From: Sindora glabra
Lineage: Eukaryota > Streptophyta > Magnoliopsida > Fabales > Fabaceae
Assembly: GCA_020226215.1 (NCBI GenBank)
Contig: CM035236.1
Span: forward strand, 7,507,001-7,571,000
Reading direction: 5' to 3'
Length of the DNA: 64,000 bases
Shown: positions 12,226 through 25,259 of the stretch, piece by piece
How positions within the stretch are numbered: position 1 is the first letter of the stretch
How the letters are laid out: every line of letters starts with the position of its first letter
Notes under the pieces: model-generated
What the model saw: the letters and a program-made list of their open reading frames with translations, nothing else
What the model was told of the DNA's origin: nothing
The model's database searches: none
Program-made: the position numbers and the translations under genes

Positions 12226-12690
12226 TGTAAGAATTTTAAATATATTTTTAGGATCTCATGTATGATAATTAGAACACCATAAATATGAAATTAGAATTTA
12301 CTTACCTGATGGATTTGCAGCCATGATTGAATTCAGCGGAAGCTAATGAATTCTACTCAACTAGATCTTCCTCTTCGCTTTTCTCTTTGGTGGCGGCTCT
12401 CAATGGGTAGAAACCGTGTGTATGAGAAGTGAAGAGGGGACCTAGCCTTAATCCTTATTTATAATCCTAGCAATCCTCCCCATAAAAGGATTCCTAAGTC
12501 TTTTAGGCCTACACAACTGCCAATACCACACTAATCTATGTAGATGTGCTAAGCCCATATCTTTAATATCACAATTTTAAATGGACTCCATGCATATCTC
12601 ATAATTGGGCTAAATATCTAATCAGTCAGTTTTTTTATTAAATCACAAATTACCAATTAATAGCAGCTCACTTTATGGAAAATTCTAACA
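12226..12690 (-). repeat. 5' LTR of the intact copia element
   Basis: It is 465 bp, TG...CA, with the target duplication ACAAA directly beyond it. It contains a candidate promoter TATA box and would drive transcription toward lower coordinates through the leader and gag-pol. Confidence 0.95.
12456..12463 (-). promoter_or_regulatory. TATA box in the copia 5' LTR
   Basis: The minus strand reads TATAAATA inside the 5' LTR, followed downstream by a GC-richer stretch as expected for a pol II start site about 30 bp on. The same octamer is conserved in the 3' LTR. Confidence 0.6.
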
Positions 12691-12695
12691 ACAAA

Positions 12696-15300
12696 CACAT
12701 TGATTTTGAGGGAACCCTCTCTCTGCATAATAGAATAGCATGCAGCCAAGAATCCAAGTCTGAGTTTCTATCAAATCTCTTTCGCTGATGAATCATATTC
12801 ATATATGCATAATGCTACAAAGATGATATTACAAAAAGGAAAATTGTGGTTGACACTAGCCGCAGGATAGTGGGATAATCGAAATGATCCAATGAAAGAT
12901 TGTAGAATATTAAGAACGCATAAAACCTCCATGTGCAGGGAGAATCCATCTAAAAGACTCCAGAATGGGTGAAAGTTTTGTATACTTTAATTATATCACG
13001 CTTTCTTATTTATATTAAGTAAATAAAAAATAATTATCAATTTTTATAATTTTTTAATATTTTAAAAATAAATTAAAAAATTAAAATTTTAATATGTATA
13101 AAGTTTATAAAATTAATAATTTATTCTTCATTTATTTAAATATAAGACAATTTTCTTATAAAATAGTTCCGAGAAAGAAAGAACAAAGCATCCAAAAGAC
13201 AAGTAGAATTGTCTTTTCTGAAGCACACTTCTATTATTCACCTAGGTTTGCTTGATAATATAGATAAGGATGCTGGTGGGGTGGCCACTTAATACATACT
13301 GCGGTTCCGGTTCTCTCTACTCTTTTGGGACCACCCACACTCTTATGTTCAACCTTGCGGGCCACGACGACGTGTTGAATTGAAGTTTGTTAGGTTTGGT
13401 GAGGTTAAGGTCGATCTCCTAAAGTATCGAGAGTAAATTAAGTTGCTTTTGCTTAAAAATATGTCAACCTCATAACCATTTAAGGGAGAGACATTATTAG
13501 TCAAAATATCTAACATGCATGTTTTTGTTGTTCTTAAGCAAACAAATAAGAAGGCAGACTCAACATAATCACATAAGTGTTGCAGTATATTTGGACAAAT
13601 CTTAGGACTCCTTGCATAATTAGATTGTGTCCATCTCTTTGTATTAGCTAAATTGAGCAACGAACTAAATAACCAATAAATTTTCTTCATCTAAAGTAGG
13701 AAAGTAATAGTATAATTTAGTTTTGAAGGTTGGGTCACCCGCATAACTATTTTATAGGTTTACTAGAATATATTTTTTACAGGACAATTTTATTTACTTG
13801 TGATTAAAGAAATTTCAACCTTCTTATAATTAATAAAATAATGCATTATATTATGAAGAATTAGGATTTTTTAAAGTGCAAGATGCATTTTAGAAAATAA
13901 AATAAAATATTATAATTCTTAATAAAAATTTAAAATTTAATAAAAATAGTTAACTAAAAAATAATTTTAAAATTTATAACTGTCCATTTCTTTAATTTTT
14001 TTTATAAAAAATTATGATATTTTATTTTACCATTTAAAATATATCTTATACTTTATCCAAATATAATAATAAAAAAAGTAACTTTCTCTTTCAAAAATTG
14101 TGTTGATGCCCTTTATTATTATTTTTTTTTGCCATACTTATTATTTGAAAGATGTTTGTTTGTGCAAATTTTTTAAATTGATCATGGTCGATCATGGTCA
14201 GTTGGGCCCTCCACTTTGTATACATTGTTTCCTTCAATAGTTCTGAATTAGTCGTATTATATTAATAATTAATTAATTTAATTAATTGTTAAATAATTAT
14301 ATTAATTAATTTTATAAATTAATAATATTAGTTGCTTTGAAGAAAGATATTTAGTAAATTAATTGTTTGTATATAAAATAATATATGTGAACATAAATAT
14401 ATTTTATAATTTTTTTGTGTTATGTATGTTTGTACTATATATATATGTGAATAGATTAATTTTATTAATTTTTATTTTTAATGTAAAAAAATTAATTTTA
14501 TTAAATAATTATATAACAAAGTTTTTTATATCTTATAACAATTATTTTGTTAAAATATTAATTTTTATTATATAAATTTAAATGATAAAAATTTAAATAA
14601 TTATTTATTATTTATGAAAAATTGTTTTATTTTAATATATATTAGATTAGATTAGTACATGCACAACTAAGAATATACAATGGTACAATGAATGAACATG
14701 GTACAATTCTTCTCATTAATACTTTTAACAAAATAATGAATAAAAATTGTTATTATTGATAAATTGCATCGTAATATTGCTTTCTGAACTTTCTTTCAAA
14801 GAAATATTAGTACTAATTTTTATTTTAAAAAGGTATTAGTTTTATAAATTATTAATATTATATTTTTAAAATATCTTTTTTTTTAACCATGAAGATGCGA
14901 TCGTGAATTAAGAATTTCGAAAAGACATGACTCCTTAATTAATTAACTAATTTTTATATATAACCACTTATTTTCATTTATCTTCCTATGATCTTTCTAT
15001 AAAAAATAAGAAAATTTGGATTCGGTGGGATTCACCTAACCAAAAATGTGTAGTTTGAATTCAAAATTTTGAATGATTATAACTTTGTTCTTAATTATCA
15101 GTTTTGAGTGAATTTTTTATTGATTCCATATAACTTTTTTATATCTACAAACTAGCAAAATGTCAAAGGCATTTTCCTTGCTCTGGTTGGTAAAAAAAGA
15201 TATTTTTCAATGACTTTTCTTAATTTTTTTATTTTCTTGTTATTTTTTTAATTCAAATTCATTCAAATCCCATATTAAAATTTTGCTCCTTAACTCTTTT
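12696..15300. other. AT-rich intergenic spacer
   Basis: No gene is supported. A 113-codon minus-strand ORF at 13349-13690 has no motif I recognise and no visible splice context. A long AT palindromic stretch lies around 14260-14330. Confidence 0.55.
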
Positions 15301-15339
15301 GATGTCTAGTAGTGTCATAATAATTTTTTTAACAAATAA

Positions 15340-16645
15340 AATTATCAAAGAATAATATATTATTGTTTGTAGATCAAATAGTAATATATTAATATTTTAT
15401 TTCAAAATAGAAATACCAATAAAAAATTATAAATAAATTAATTAATTAAATTTAATTAATAATTAAATTATTAAATAACAGCACGTTACTGTTTATTTTT
15501 CTAACAATAATATGTTACTATTTTATTTTAAAATAATAACACTAATAAAAAATTTAAGTAAATAAATAAATTAAGTCTAGTTAATAATCAAATTATTAAA
15601 AAATTGATGTTACTATTTTGTTTTAAAATAATAACACTAATTAAAAATCTTAAATAAATAGATAAATCAAGACAAATTAACAATCAAATTGTCAAATAAC
15701 AACATGTTACTGTTTATCCTTTAAACAATAATATGTTACTATTTCGTTCAAAAATAGTAACACCAAGTAAAAATCTTAAATAAATGTATCAATCAAGTTT
15801 AACTACCAAAGAAGAAAATATTACTATTTCATTTCAAAATAGTAATACCAATCAAAATTTTCAAATAAATAGATGAATCAAGTTTAATAAATAATTAAAC
15901 TGTTAAAAGGATGTTATTATTTTATTCCAATACAGTAGCACTAATTAAAAACTCTAAATAAATGGATAAATCAAGTCTAATTAACAATCAAATTATCAAA
16001 TAATAATATATTATTATTTGTTCAAGACATTAATATGTTATTATTTCATTTCAAAATAGTAATACTAATTAAAAATCTTAAATAAATAGATAAATCAAGT
16101 CTAATTAACAACTAAACTATTAGATAGGAGAATGTTACTGTTTATTTTCTAGATAGTAATTCATCCAGGATTATTATTTTTTAAAAAAAGATTAAAAAAA
16201 AGACTATTCTACAATTTTACATAAGGTTCTGTGCCTCTAAGAAGAAAATATTATTGTTTTATTTCAAATAAATAGATAAATCAAATCTAATAAACAACTA
16301 AACTATCAAAGAAAAGGATGTTATTGTTTTATTGCAATACAGTAACATTAATAAAAAAACTCTAAATAAATAGATAAATCAAGTCTAATTAACAATCAAA
16401 TTATCAAATAACAATATGTTACTGTTTATTGAAGACATTAATATATTATTATTTCATTTCAAAATAGTAACATTAACTAAAAATTTTAAATAAATAGATA
16501 AATTAAATCTAATTAATAACTAAACTATTAAAAAAGAGAATGTTACTGTTTGTTTTTCATACAGTAATTTATCCAGAATTATTATTTTTTAAAAAATATA
16601 AAAAAAAGACTACAATTTTACATAAGGTTCTGTACCTCTAAGTTT
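15340..16645. repeat. AT-rich minisatellite with recurring hairpins
   Basis: The segment is built from diverged copies of a roughly 100-bp unit containing the phrase AAATAAATAGATAAATCAAG and an inverted repeat GTTACTATTT-(7 nt)-AAATAGTAAC. Inverted repeats occur near 15514, 15609, 15735, 15820, 15913, 16037, 16320 and 16445. A higher-order duplication is also present: the block from GAAGAAAATATTA at 15811 recurs at 16241, and the tail ATAAGGTTCTGTNCCTCTAA at 16221 recurs at 16622. The array has no coding capacity. Its origin is unknown; it may derive from the inside of an old transposon. Confidence 0.7.
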
Positions 16646-17566
16646 TTATATATTTTTATTTTTATCTTAACTAAAAATTTACTTTAATTCTTAAAAAATT
16701 AAATTTTTATTAATTTTATTTATAATTAGAATTTTTTATTAATTTAATTTTTATAACGTTAAAAATTCTCTAATTTTAATTTTATAAGTTTTTAGTCTTT
16801 TATTTTTTATTTATATAAAATTAAAAATTTTCCAATTTTAATATTTAATAAAAGAGATTTTTATTTTGATACTTTTGATCTTCTTGAAATATGTTGTAAA
16901 TGTATCATTTTATTTTTTGAATATCATGATAAATTTTTATACACAAGTGTACTTAAATGAAAGAAAGTAAATTTAGGGTATCTCACTATAATAAATTATA
17001 ATAAACAACACCAGCCTGATTTTTTTCTTATTATTATTATATAATTTGAAGATATTTTTAACTTTTTATTGATATCTAATGAATTAATTGTTTAAAAATA
17101 TTTGAATCTTCAAATTTTTTAAAGGATAGTATTATGAGGAGTTTCACCTTCTAAAAAATTAATTATTTTCACCATTAGGTTGTATTTAATATGATAAAAT
17201 TCATATTTTTAATTTTAATTTACTTAGTTCAAAAAAATTTTAAAAGTAATTTAATGATAAAATATTCAACTTCTTAAGAGATTAAATTTCTCATAGTATT
17301 ACTGTGTTTAAAATTAATTTATTGAAGATGACTAAACTAGTTTAATATCATAAACTTAAAATAATTACTTGATCAAACAACTAAAGTCATCTCAATTACC
17401 TAAAAATTGATGAAAAAATTGTTTAATAAATCCACTCTAAATCGCGCCTGGTTCATTACCATATCAAATAAACAAAAAGAAGATCAAAAGCTGGTCCACC
17501 CGAATTTGATTAACATGCTTCTGATTAGTTACTTCAATTTCTTCACTGAACCTCTGTCGGAATAGG
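16646..17566. other. AT-rich spacer
   Basis: I see nothing of defined structure here. Confidence 0.55.
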
Positions 17567-17798
17567 CTTGTTTGATTGAGGAGAATGAGAGAGGCAGGAA
17601 TCAAGAGTGAGCACTAAGCATTAACAGCTTCAAATCATAGCACTAAGCTCTAATACTTAGCCGGTTGGAATCTCCTAAATCTCTTGTTTGATTCAGGAGA
17701 ATGAGAGAGGCAGGAATCAAGAGTGAGCACTAAGCATTAAGAGCTTCAAATCATAGCACTAAGCTCTAATGTTTAGCCGGTTGGAATCTCTTATTTTA
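17567..17798. repeat. 116-bp tandem duplication
   Basis: Two adjacent copies begin with CTTGTTTGATT at 17567 and 17683 and end with CCGGTTGGAATCTC. They differ at only a few bases, so the duplication is recent. There is no open frame of note. The content is less AT-rich than its flanks. Confidence 0.85.
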
Positions 17799-17799
17799 G

Positions 17800-19630
17800 C
17801 CCCGGTTTGAGACTTTAAAAAATAAAAATTCAATTTAAAATTAAATTTATGAACAATTTTATATATAAAAATTGAATTCTATTTTCTTTTATTATTTCAA
17901 ATAAACAAAGGGTTGCCGTGTGAGAAGCATATCTATTTTACTGTTGCATTGTTTGTGTCATGAAAGTCTTATAACCACGACTTGATAGAATTATCAATAG
18001 TGCTCTGGTTCAGCAGAAAATTGCATATAGAATACAATTTATCCAAAGAAAAAATAGTGAATAAATGAGTTATTTAATTGAGAATTACAAAATAAAGGAA
18101 GTTGGTTACTTATCTTCTTTCCAAAACAAAAACAATTTGTTGTAAAAACTTCTTTAATCTATAGTCAATTAAATAATTTGAAGCATTTTTTTAAAAAATT
18201 ATAAGAAAATTTACTTCTCAACTTTCGAATAGTTTAGTTCATAATAACAGCATAAAAATTTTATTTATCAAAAAAATAGAAAAAATAAGTTATTTAATTA
18301 GTCATTATATAATAAATTAGGAGAAATATTATATTCAAAATGTTTCATTTCTTAGAAGTTGTTTATTTACTTTTTCACATCCCTTAAATAAGTTTTGCTT
18401 TTTGTATTTTTTATAAATATATAGATAAAATTATTTTTATTAAATTTAATTAATAATAATTAAAATTTATTAATTTATATTATAATAATATTAATATATA
18501 ATAATAATTTTATTAATATTTTTAAGAAATTCAAAGTTTAACTAAATAAAATATAAAAAATTTCTTCTTAAAAATATCATCTCCTCAACATCAATTAAGT
18601 AAATTTACGTATTTTACAAAAAAAATATCTAAAAAATTACCTTTTCAAAAATTTAATTTTTTACAGAAATTTACTTCTGGTAAAAATTAAACAAGGTTTC
18701 GTTTCTTACATGTGAAGCTGGGGACTCTTGGTATTGGCAAAATGATTAGAGGGAGCCGAGCACCACGCATCAGTCCATTAACTCCAATATTTTCATTTTG
18801 GGTTCTATTAAAATGAGATGTGTACAAGAGGAAAAGATCCCTTCATATGTCATCATCATTGTTGTTGTGAATATTTAAGACCGGATTAACTGTCGATTGA
18901 TCTGTATCACCAATTTAAAAATCGATCCCTCTTAATGAAGTTATGGTTGGGGACATGCATCTAGCCCAAATGTTACACAATGCTTGATCCCATTTTTCAT
19001 TTTTTGGTGCGATTCACTAATTAAATAATTTCATTATATGATATGTACTAGTCTGCTCGTATATATATTTTACGAAAAATATAGATCCTATTTTTCTAAA
19101 ATAAAAATATCAAGTTAGTTCAAATACTCTTGATTTCTTAAAAAGGAAAAAATTGTCCGCCTGTAAAGCATTTCTTTCTAGCTCAAATTAAAGATTGAGA
19201 TTTATTAGAGTACAATGAACTTTCTACACTTCAGTAACTTTTGTTTCATATATGTGGTTTTTGTGTCTTCAAAAGAGTTTTCTAAAATATTTATAATGGC
19301 AATAGAAATCAATTTTCAAATAATATTATCAAATATAGATTTGTTATAACCAATTCTCACAAAAAAATTACTGTGAAAGTAATGTCAATTATAAAACCAC
19401 AATATATACTTAAATTTATTAATAATTAATTATTTTAATCATTGTAATTTTTTTTGTTTGAGAACCTCCGGTTATTGGATCTTCACAATTAAATTGAGTT
19501 AGATTTAATACAAGAACAAAGTTTTTTTAATAATAATTTTTTTCATTTACAAAAAATTCAAATCCGAAATTTTCTTTAAGAAGATCAAGCTACCAATCAT
19601 TTGTACAAACTGTCCTCAATTAATCACTGT
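17800..19630. other. AT-rich spacer
   Basis: No gene or bounded element is seen. Confidence 0.5.
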
Positions 19631-19639
19631 ATTCTGTCA

Positions 19640-19930
19640 TTATATCAAGCAAATCCTAACTACAGGAGCAGTTCTTGACGTTAAAAAATATATATCAATT
19701 TTACTTCTCATTTTCCCCTGCAGAACGGCCCATGGAATATCCGAACGAGGCAGAACGAAGCACAAGGCAAGACCGAAGCTCAGACTTGTCAGCAAACCCA
19801 AGGGACCCACCACCCCATGAGTATGCACCATCCTCCCCCGGCAACGCATGCCTTCATGTCCACGTCTTTCTCCTTTCCCTTTCTCTCTGACTCCGCAGCA
19901 TCTTTTTGCAACTTTCTTCCATTCTATTAT
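19640..19930. other. GC-richer island, origin unknown
   Basis: A stretch of about 290 bp is clearly less AT-rich than its flanks and is open in two plus-strand frames. A CCCCTGCAG at about 19716-19724 resembles a splice acceptor. The translations contain no motif I know. It could be a decayed exon or captured gene fragment; I assign no function. Confidence 0.3.
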
Positions 19931-20705
19931 TTAGATTCTTGAGTGAGAAAGATGGAGAGATAATGGCAGCCCACCGGCATGTGCTCATCTAGATAAATAC
20001 GAGAGGACATGGATCTAATTAATCTCCATTGTATCCAATATTATAAATTAGAGCCGTTGCAAATGCTTCATTTAAGTTGCTCATATGCGATAAATATTAA
20101 TATTTTAGAACCATAATAGTAAGAATCTAAAATTGAGATTCGGATTTCAAATTTGAGTTTCCAATTTTTTTAGATTATCGAATTTGAAGTTGAGATTGTA
20201 TAGATTATCAAAATTTTGTCACATTGGAACTACGATTTTATCAATTTAAGGTATCAAAGTACATGAATACTTAATTATGATGTTGTGGCTAAATCATAGG
20301 TAATTTCTTTAAATACTTAATCAAATTTCATTTATCAACTCACATGGAGTTAATGATAATATAAATATTAATATTTGAGATATCATAATGATAATTATAT
20401 TTCAATCGCCCTATTTAGAGAAACTCCTATATAAAGTGTATACTATGTATTTATTACTTAGAGTATTTTCTTTTACTACACATTATTGATTTGAGCCCCA
20501 TTTTCTCTATTTTGTAGGTACATCAAGGAGAAAGGAACTATAGGTTTTAAAGCTTTAAGGGTATCATAAAATTCTTATTATTGTGTATACATGTGTTCAA
20601 AAATAGATTTATATTTTTTTTTCATTTCTTTCTATTAATTTCGAAGAGATAAAGACATTATTTTTAATTTGTGACACATTGCTTTTTGTATTGGAGGCCA
20701 TAATT

Positions 20706-20774
<69 letters not shown>

Positions 20775-21860
20775 TTCTGAAATTCACCTCATTCATTTCT
20801 AAGGAATGAAAAGGATCCAAATTTTTTGAAAAATTATATATATTATGAGAAATTTTATGGTACTTCTAGGGTTTTGAAATTTAGGATAATGTGATAATTT
20901 TAGAAATAGTTAAATTGAAATTATTTATCACATTGTTAAAAAATAACAATTGTAATTAAATAAATTCAATCTTATAATTTTAGAACTTATCACATCTCCA
21001 AATTTTGAAATCTTTAAGAATATTATAAAAAGTATTATATAATAATTTTGGATGGGGAAATTTTCTATTTATTGTTGGGTTTTCAACTTAATTGTCATAA
21101 AAATATGTATATGTATATCTAAAATAAGCAAAACCAATTTAAATACCCTTTTTCTTTTTTTGACCAATTTAAATACTCCATTACATGCATATAATTATAT
21201 GTTAGTTTGTAGGTATAGGTAATAATACTCTTCCTTTCTACCAAACAAAAAAAGGGAAAAAAATACTCTTCCTTGAATCCTTTTATGCATAGATGACGTT
21301 CGTAATTTTGCCTAAAAAGTCACCCAGCATTTGTGCAATATTTTCAGTGATCCATAGGATGTCAAAAGAACGGATAGCAGATTTTGTCCTGCAAATTTTG
21401 CCCATGAATCGTAAATTTGGTATCAACTTTTATCCCATAGAGTAAGGCATGAGTCAAATTTTTATCTTAAAGTAATTATGCAAAGTAAGGTATAATAAAT
21501 TATTTTTTTATTTTTATATTATACTTGAAAATATTTATTATTATAAATTTGTTATAGTAATTTTATATTTAAAAATATTTATTTTAATTTTTTTATTAAT
21601 ATTTATCTTAATTGTTTTTTTAAATTTAAGATTAATTAAATAAATTATATATAATTTTATATCAATATTATTATATTATGTTAAATATTAAATATTAATT
21701 ATATATATTTAAATTTTATAAATTTTAATTTTTTCAAATTTTTTCACACACCACCAGTGTCTCCTAAATTATGAAAATAGAATATTAACTTACCCTACAA
21801 TTAGGGATTAGATAGGGACGGGATAGAGGTTTGTGGCTGTAGGATAAGATAATATATTAC
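19931..21860. other. AT-rich spacer with a long AT microsatellite
   Basis: No gene is supported. An (AT)n run of about 65 bp spans 20708-20772. Confidence 0.55.
20708..20772. repeat. (AT)n microsatellite
   Basis: This is a perfect AT dinucleotide run of about 32 units. Open frames across it reading Ile-Tyr-Ile-Tyr are artefacts of the repeat. Confidence 0.95.
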
Positions 21861-21861
21861 C

Positions 21862-22080
21862 AATCTATGATTGTCTCGTTTCATTGGAATCCCTGGTGGT
21901 CCAATCCGTCGCATTGGCATTGGAATTCGTTTTGCGCAACTCGCGGCAGTGCCGCACCCATGGCCAGTGGATGTCTAAAATCATTGCACTGGGTCTTCCG
22001 TGCGAGTTGTTCTAAAACCCCATCTTACAGTATGCACCTATCTAGACCGTAGTGTCGGGGAACCGGAATTCCCAAAGTAG
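21862..22080. other. GC-rich island, origin unknown
   Basis: About 220 bp has a much higher GC and CpG content than the surrounding DNA, with strings such as GCAACTCGCGGCAGTGCCGC. It reads open on the plus strand for 61 codons, but I recognise no family. No terminal repeats or flanking duplication were found. Confidence 0.3.
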
Positions 22081-22943
22081 AGATTCTCCTTGAGACGCTC
22101 ACGGGATGTTTAAAATTTTGGCAATGGTATACGGAAGATTGATAATTAAATTGTGCATATAAATTATGTGTTGTTCATTCAAATAATATGATAAATTTAT
22201 AAAATTTAATTCAATAAATATAAATAATTTGAATTTTATTTTTTATTTTTATAATATTTTTATTAAAAATTAACTCATATTTGAAATGGTTAAAAATGAT
22301 ATTTTATTTTATTTTTATTTTCAAATAGATTTTTTTTAAATGATATTTAAATTTAAGTAAAAATTTTATTTTATCTATAATTTATATTTTAATTATATTT
22401 TTAATATTATAAAATTTATTAAATTTATCAAATTCGCTATAATTATTTTTATTTGGCCTAAAATATATACATGTTATATCAAAAGTTTTACTCCTTTTCT
22501 AGTATTATATTTAGTATGATATTATCAAAATTTATATTTTAATTGAAATGCATATATTTTTTAATATGTTTCAAATAAAAAATTTATTTGTAAATAAATA
22601 AAAATTATTATTTTTAACATAATTTTTAAATAATAATATTTGTTTATAAACGAATTGAAATTATTCCTATCAAAATAAAATAAAATCAATTTTAGAAAAA
22701 TATGATTATAAAGTAACCATAAGAGGAGAAGTGAATGAATAAAAGAAAAGAATGGAGAGGAAAAATGGAAAATAGTAAATAATGAATGGCATTAGAGAAC
22801 TTTGGATGATTAGTCATGAGCTTATAATCTCTTTCTTCCTTTATCAAAACTTTAAAATTCAAAGAAAATTATGATATAACATTCTTTTTTCTCTCTGTTC
22901 ATTTTCTCCCATCTAAATATAACAATAGTTTATGTAGTATCTA

Positions 22944-23539
22944 GGGTGTGTTTGTCGAAGACTCTTTTTTACAAAAATAAAAAATATTTATATGTGTAAA
23001 ATTGTAAGAAACTTTACGTCGCTTGTATGTTTTGTAATTAATAAAATAATATATAGTATCAAGGAGCAAAAAACTACTTTTATTTAAAATAATAAATGTT
23101 ATTCTTTGTCACATTTTTTATGAATAACATTAAACAAATAAAACATCTTCTATGATCACAAATAAATGAATTATTTTCTATACTGTATTTATATCTATAA
23201 TCACAAGCAAATAAAATATTCTTCTACAGATGTCCTTAGGGAAAAAAGTGTTTAAAGGCATATATTTTTATTTTTTCAGAAATTATTCTTAAAAGCAGTT
23301 TTTCTATACAAGGAAAATAAAGACTTGAGATCGTTGGTAGAGCAAACAATAAAAAAATTTATTAATTATAAAAATAACATTAAAAATAAAAAATAAATTA
23401 AAAAGTATTTAAATTTTTTTATTTTTAAATTACATATTTAATATTATAATTTTAAAAAAATACAAAAATAGTTATTAAATAGAAATTTTTATTTTTAAAA
23501 ATATAAAGTTATTTTTAAAAACTATGAACAAACATATGC
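22944..23539. mobile_element. Possible Tourist-like (PIF/Harbinger) MITE
   Basis: The left end reads GGGTGTGTTTGT and the right end, reverse complemented, reads GCATATGTTTGT (9 of 12 matching). The ends are flanked by CTA and TTA, close to the TWA target duplication of PIF/Harbinger elements. The 596-bp interior is AT-rich and non-coding. The ends are degenerate, so this call is tentative. Confidence 0.35.
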
Positions 23540-24600
23540 TTAGAAATTTGTACTGTCGGTTTGGCTATACATTCCTACTTGTTACATGTGGTTTGTTGGT
23601 CCAAATGTGATAACACTGATTAATTATTACAATATGATGATAATGTATCATACACCAGTACAAGTAAATATTATAAATTTTATGTTTGATACCACTGAAT
23701 AAAATTAGAAAAGGAATGAAAATGAATAGAGAGCATTCTTGACAAGTGTTATAAAATAGGAATGATCATTCTACTGATATTAAACGGTAAAATTTTATTT
23801 TACACTTTCACTCATAAAATACCTTCACTGTATCAAAGACTGGCACATTTGTACAAAATAATATAGAAAATAGTCTTTGAGTTACGAGAAATACATTAAA
23901 TAAGGAATTGTAATTCAAAAGTTTAATATCATTTGATTTCATAATAATGAAAATATTTTAAGCAGTGGATGTGTATACTTTTAAAAAATAGAATGTTGAA
24001 TATAATTATGCACCATATAATTTGCCCATAATATAATGTTATTTTTTTTTTGTGTGTGTTACACAGAAGACATTTAATAATATAATGTTAAATATAACCA
24101 TGATTTCTTTGTTCCTTGCATATGTGAAAGGTTTTCTAAGAACTGGATTTGTGATCCTGTGGGCGTGGCCAATTCTTTTGTTTGGATAGTTACCAAAGGT
24201 AACCCACTAATCGTGTGGCCGAGATCTATTTGTCGGCGACAGGGAAGATTCCACCTTGAGCTACCTCATACACAGTCACGCTAAGATTTTATTGCAACAT
24301 AATGCTGCAGTTTTCTCATCCAGGCAATTATATATTTTTTAAATTATTTATAAATTTTAGGTGCATGTGATTATTCACCTAAATAAACTAAGCTGTTTTG
24401 TTAATGACGATTTGTCTTGAGCAAAAACAAATGACTTGTGATCCTCAACAATTATAATAATGCATACATAAATACATGCTTTATTTTATATATTTCACTT
24501 AATTTAATACATCTGCGTTGCTGGACCAGTCTCTGGCATCTCTTTCACAAAACCTGAATCGCATTGGTCAAGACACTTGGTTTTGTTTGGCATGCCTCTT
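23540..24600. other. AT-rich spacer upstream of the 26-kb gene
   Basis: No gene or bounded element is seen. A somewhat GC-richer patch lies at 24150-24260. Confidence 0.5.
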
Positions 24601-24639
24601 AATCTAATCTAAAACCTCTCATGTATTGGCACTTTGGTT

Positions 24640-25191
24640 TCTGTGAGTGCTGTCCTTGAGAGAGAATCTTACATTCTTCAACAGTTTCTGCTATATGTAA
24701 TCCTCAGCAGTGCAAAGTGACGAGGCTGATGGAGAATACGAGAGCAAAGTCTTTCTCAACAGACCAAATTTGTCTCTGAATTAAGTTTTGCTTTCAAAGG
24801 GCTTTCATCAGTTCTGCTGTCGTTTGCTCAGAACACAGATTGCAGAATCCTGGATTCATTGAAGACTCACATCACAGGTCAGACACTAAATTCATTTTTC
24901 TTGCGACAACTTATGTTGGAATTTAGTGGGACTTGTATTTTTCCTAGTTTGGTTCTACGATGGATCTTTTAAAGTCTAATATCAAATTCATGCTATAATA
25001 GAGTTTCTTCTTCATATTTATGTTAAAATTTTGCAAGTTTGAGACTGCAATTCTCTACCACTCCTTTCCTTCAGACCTCCAAAATTTTATGACCTCCTCA
25101 TATTATATACGACATTGACTTTTTATCTTCATAACTTCAATGACCATGCAACACAGAGAAGTCCAGCTTTGTATTTGTATTTATATGCGCA

Positions 25192-25259
<68 letters not shown>

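Larger units (their letters stand above)
5455..12690 (-). mobile_element. Complete Ty1/copia LTR retrotransposon
   Basis: This 7236-bp element lies on the minus strand. Two 465-bp LTRs (5455-5919 and 12226-12690) both run TG...CA and differ at about six positions (about 1.3%), five of them transitions. The flanks carry a perfect 5-bp target duplication, ACAAA, at 5450-5454 and 12691-12695. A primer-binding site for initiator tRNA-Met, a polypurine tract and one uninterrupted gag-pol ORF are all present. LTR similarity implies recent insertion, probably under about a million years at usual plant substitution rates (inference). Nothing seen disables it, so it may be autonomous and active or only recently silenced. 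Confidence 0.96.

Noticed and set aside
13349..13690. 113-codon minus-strand ORF
   Set aside because: No motif is recognised, composition is unremarkable, and no promoter or splice signals are seen. It may be a chance frame or an unrecognisable transposon remnant.
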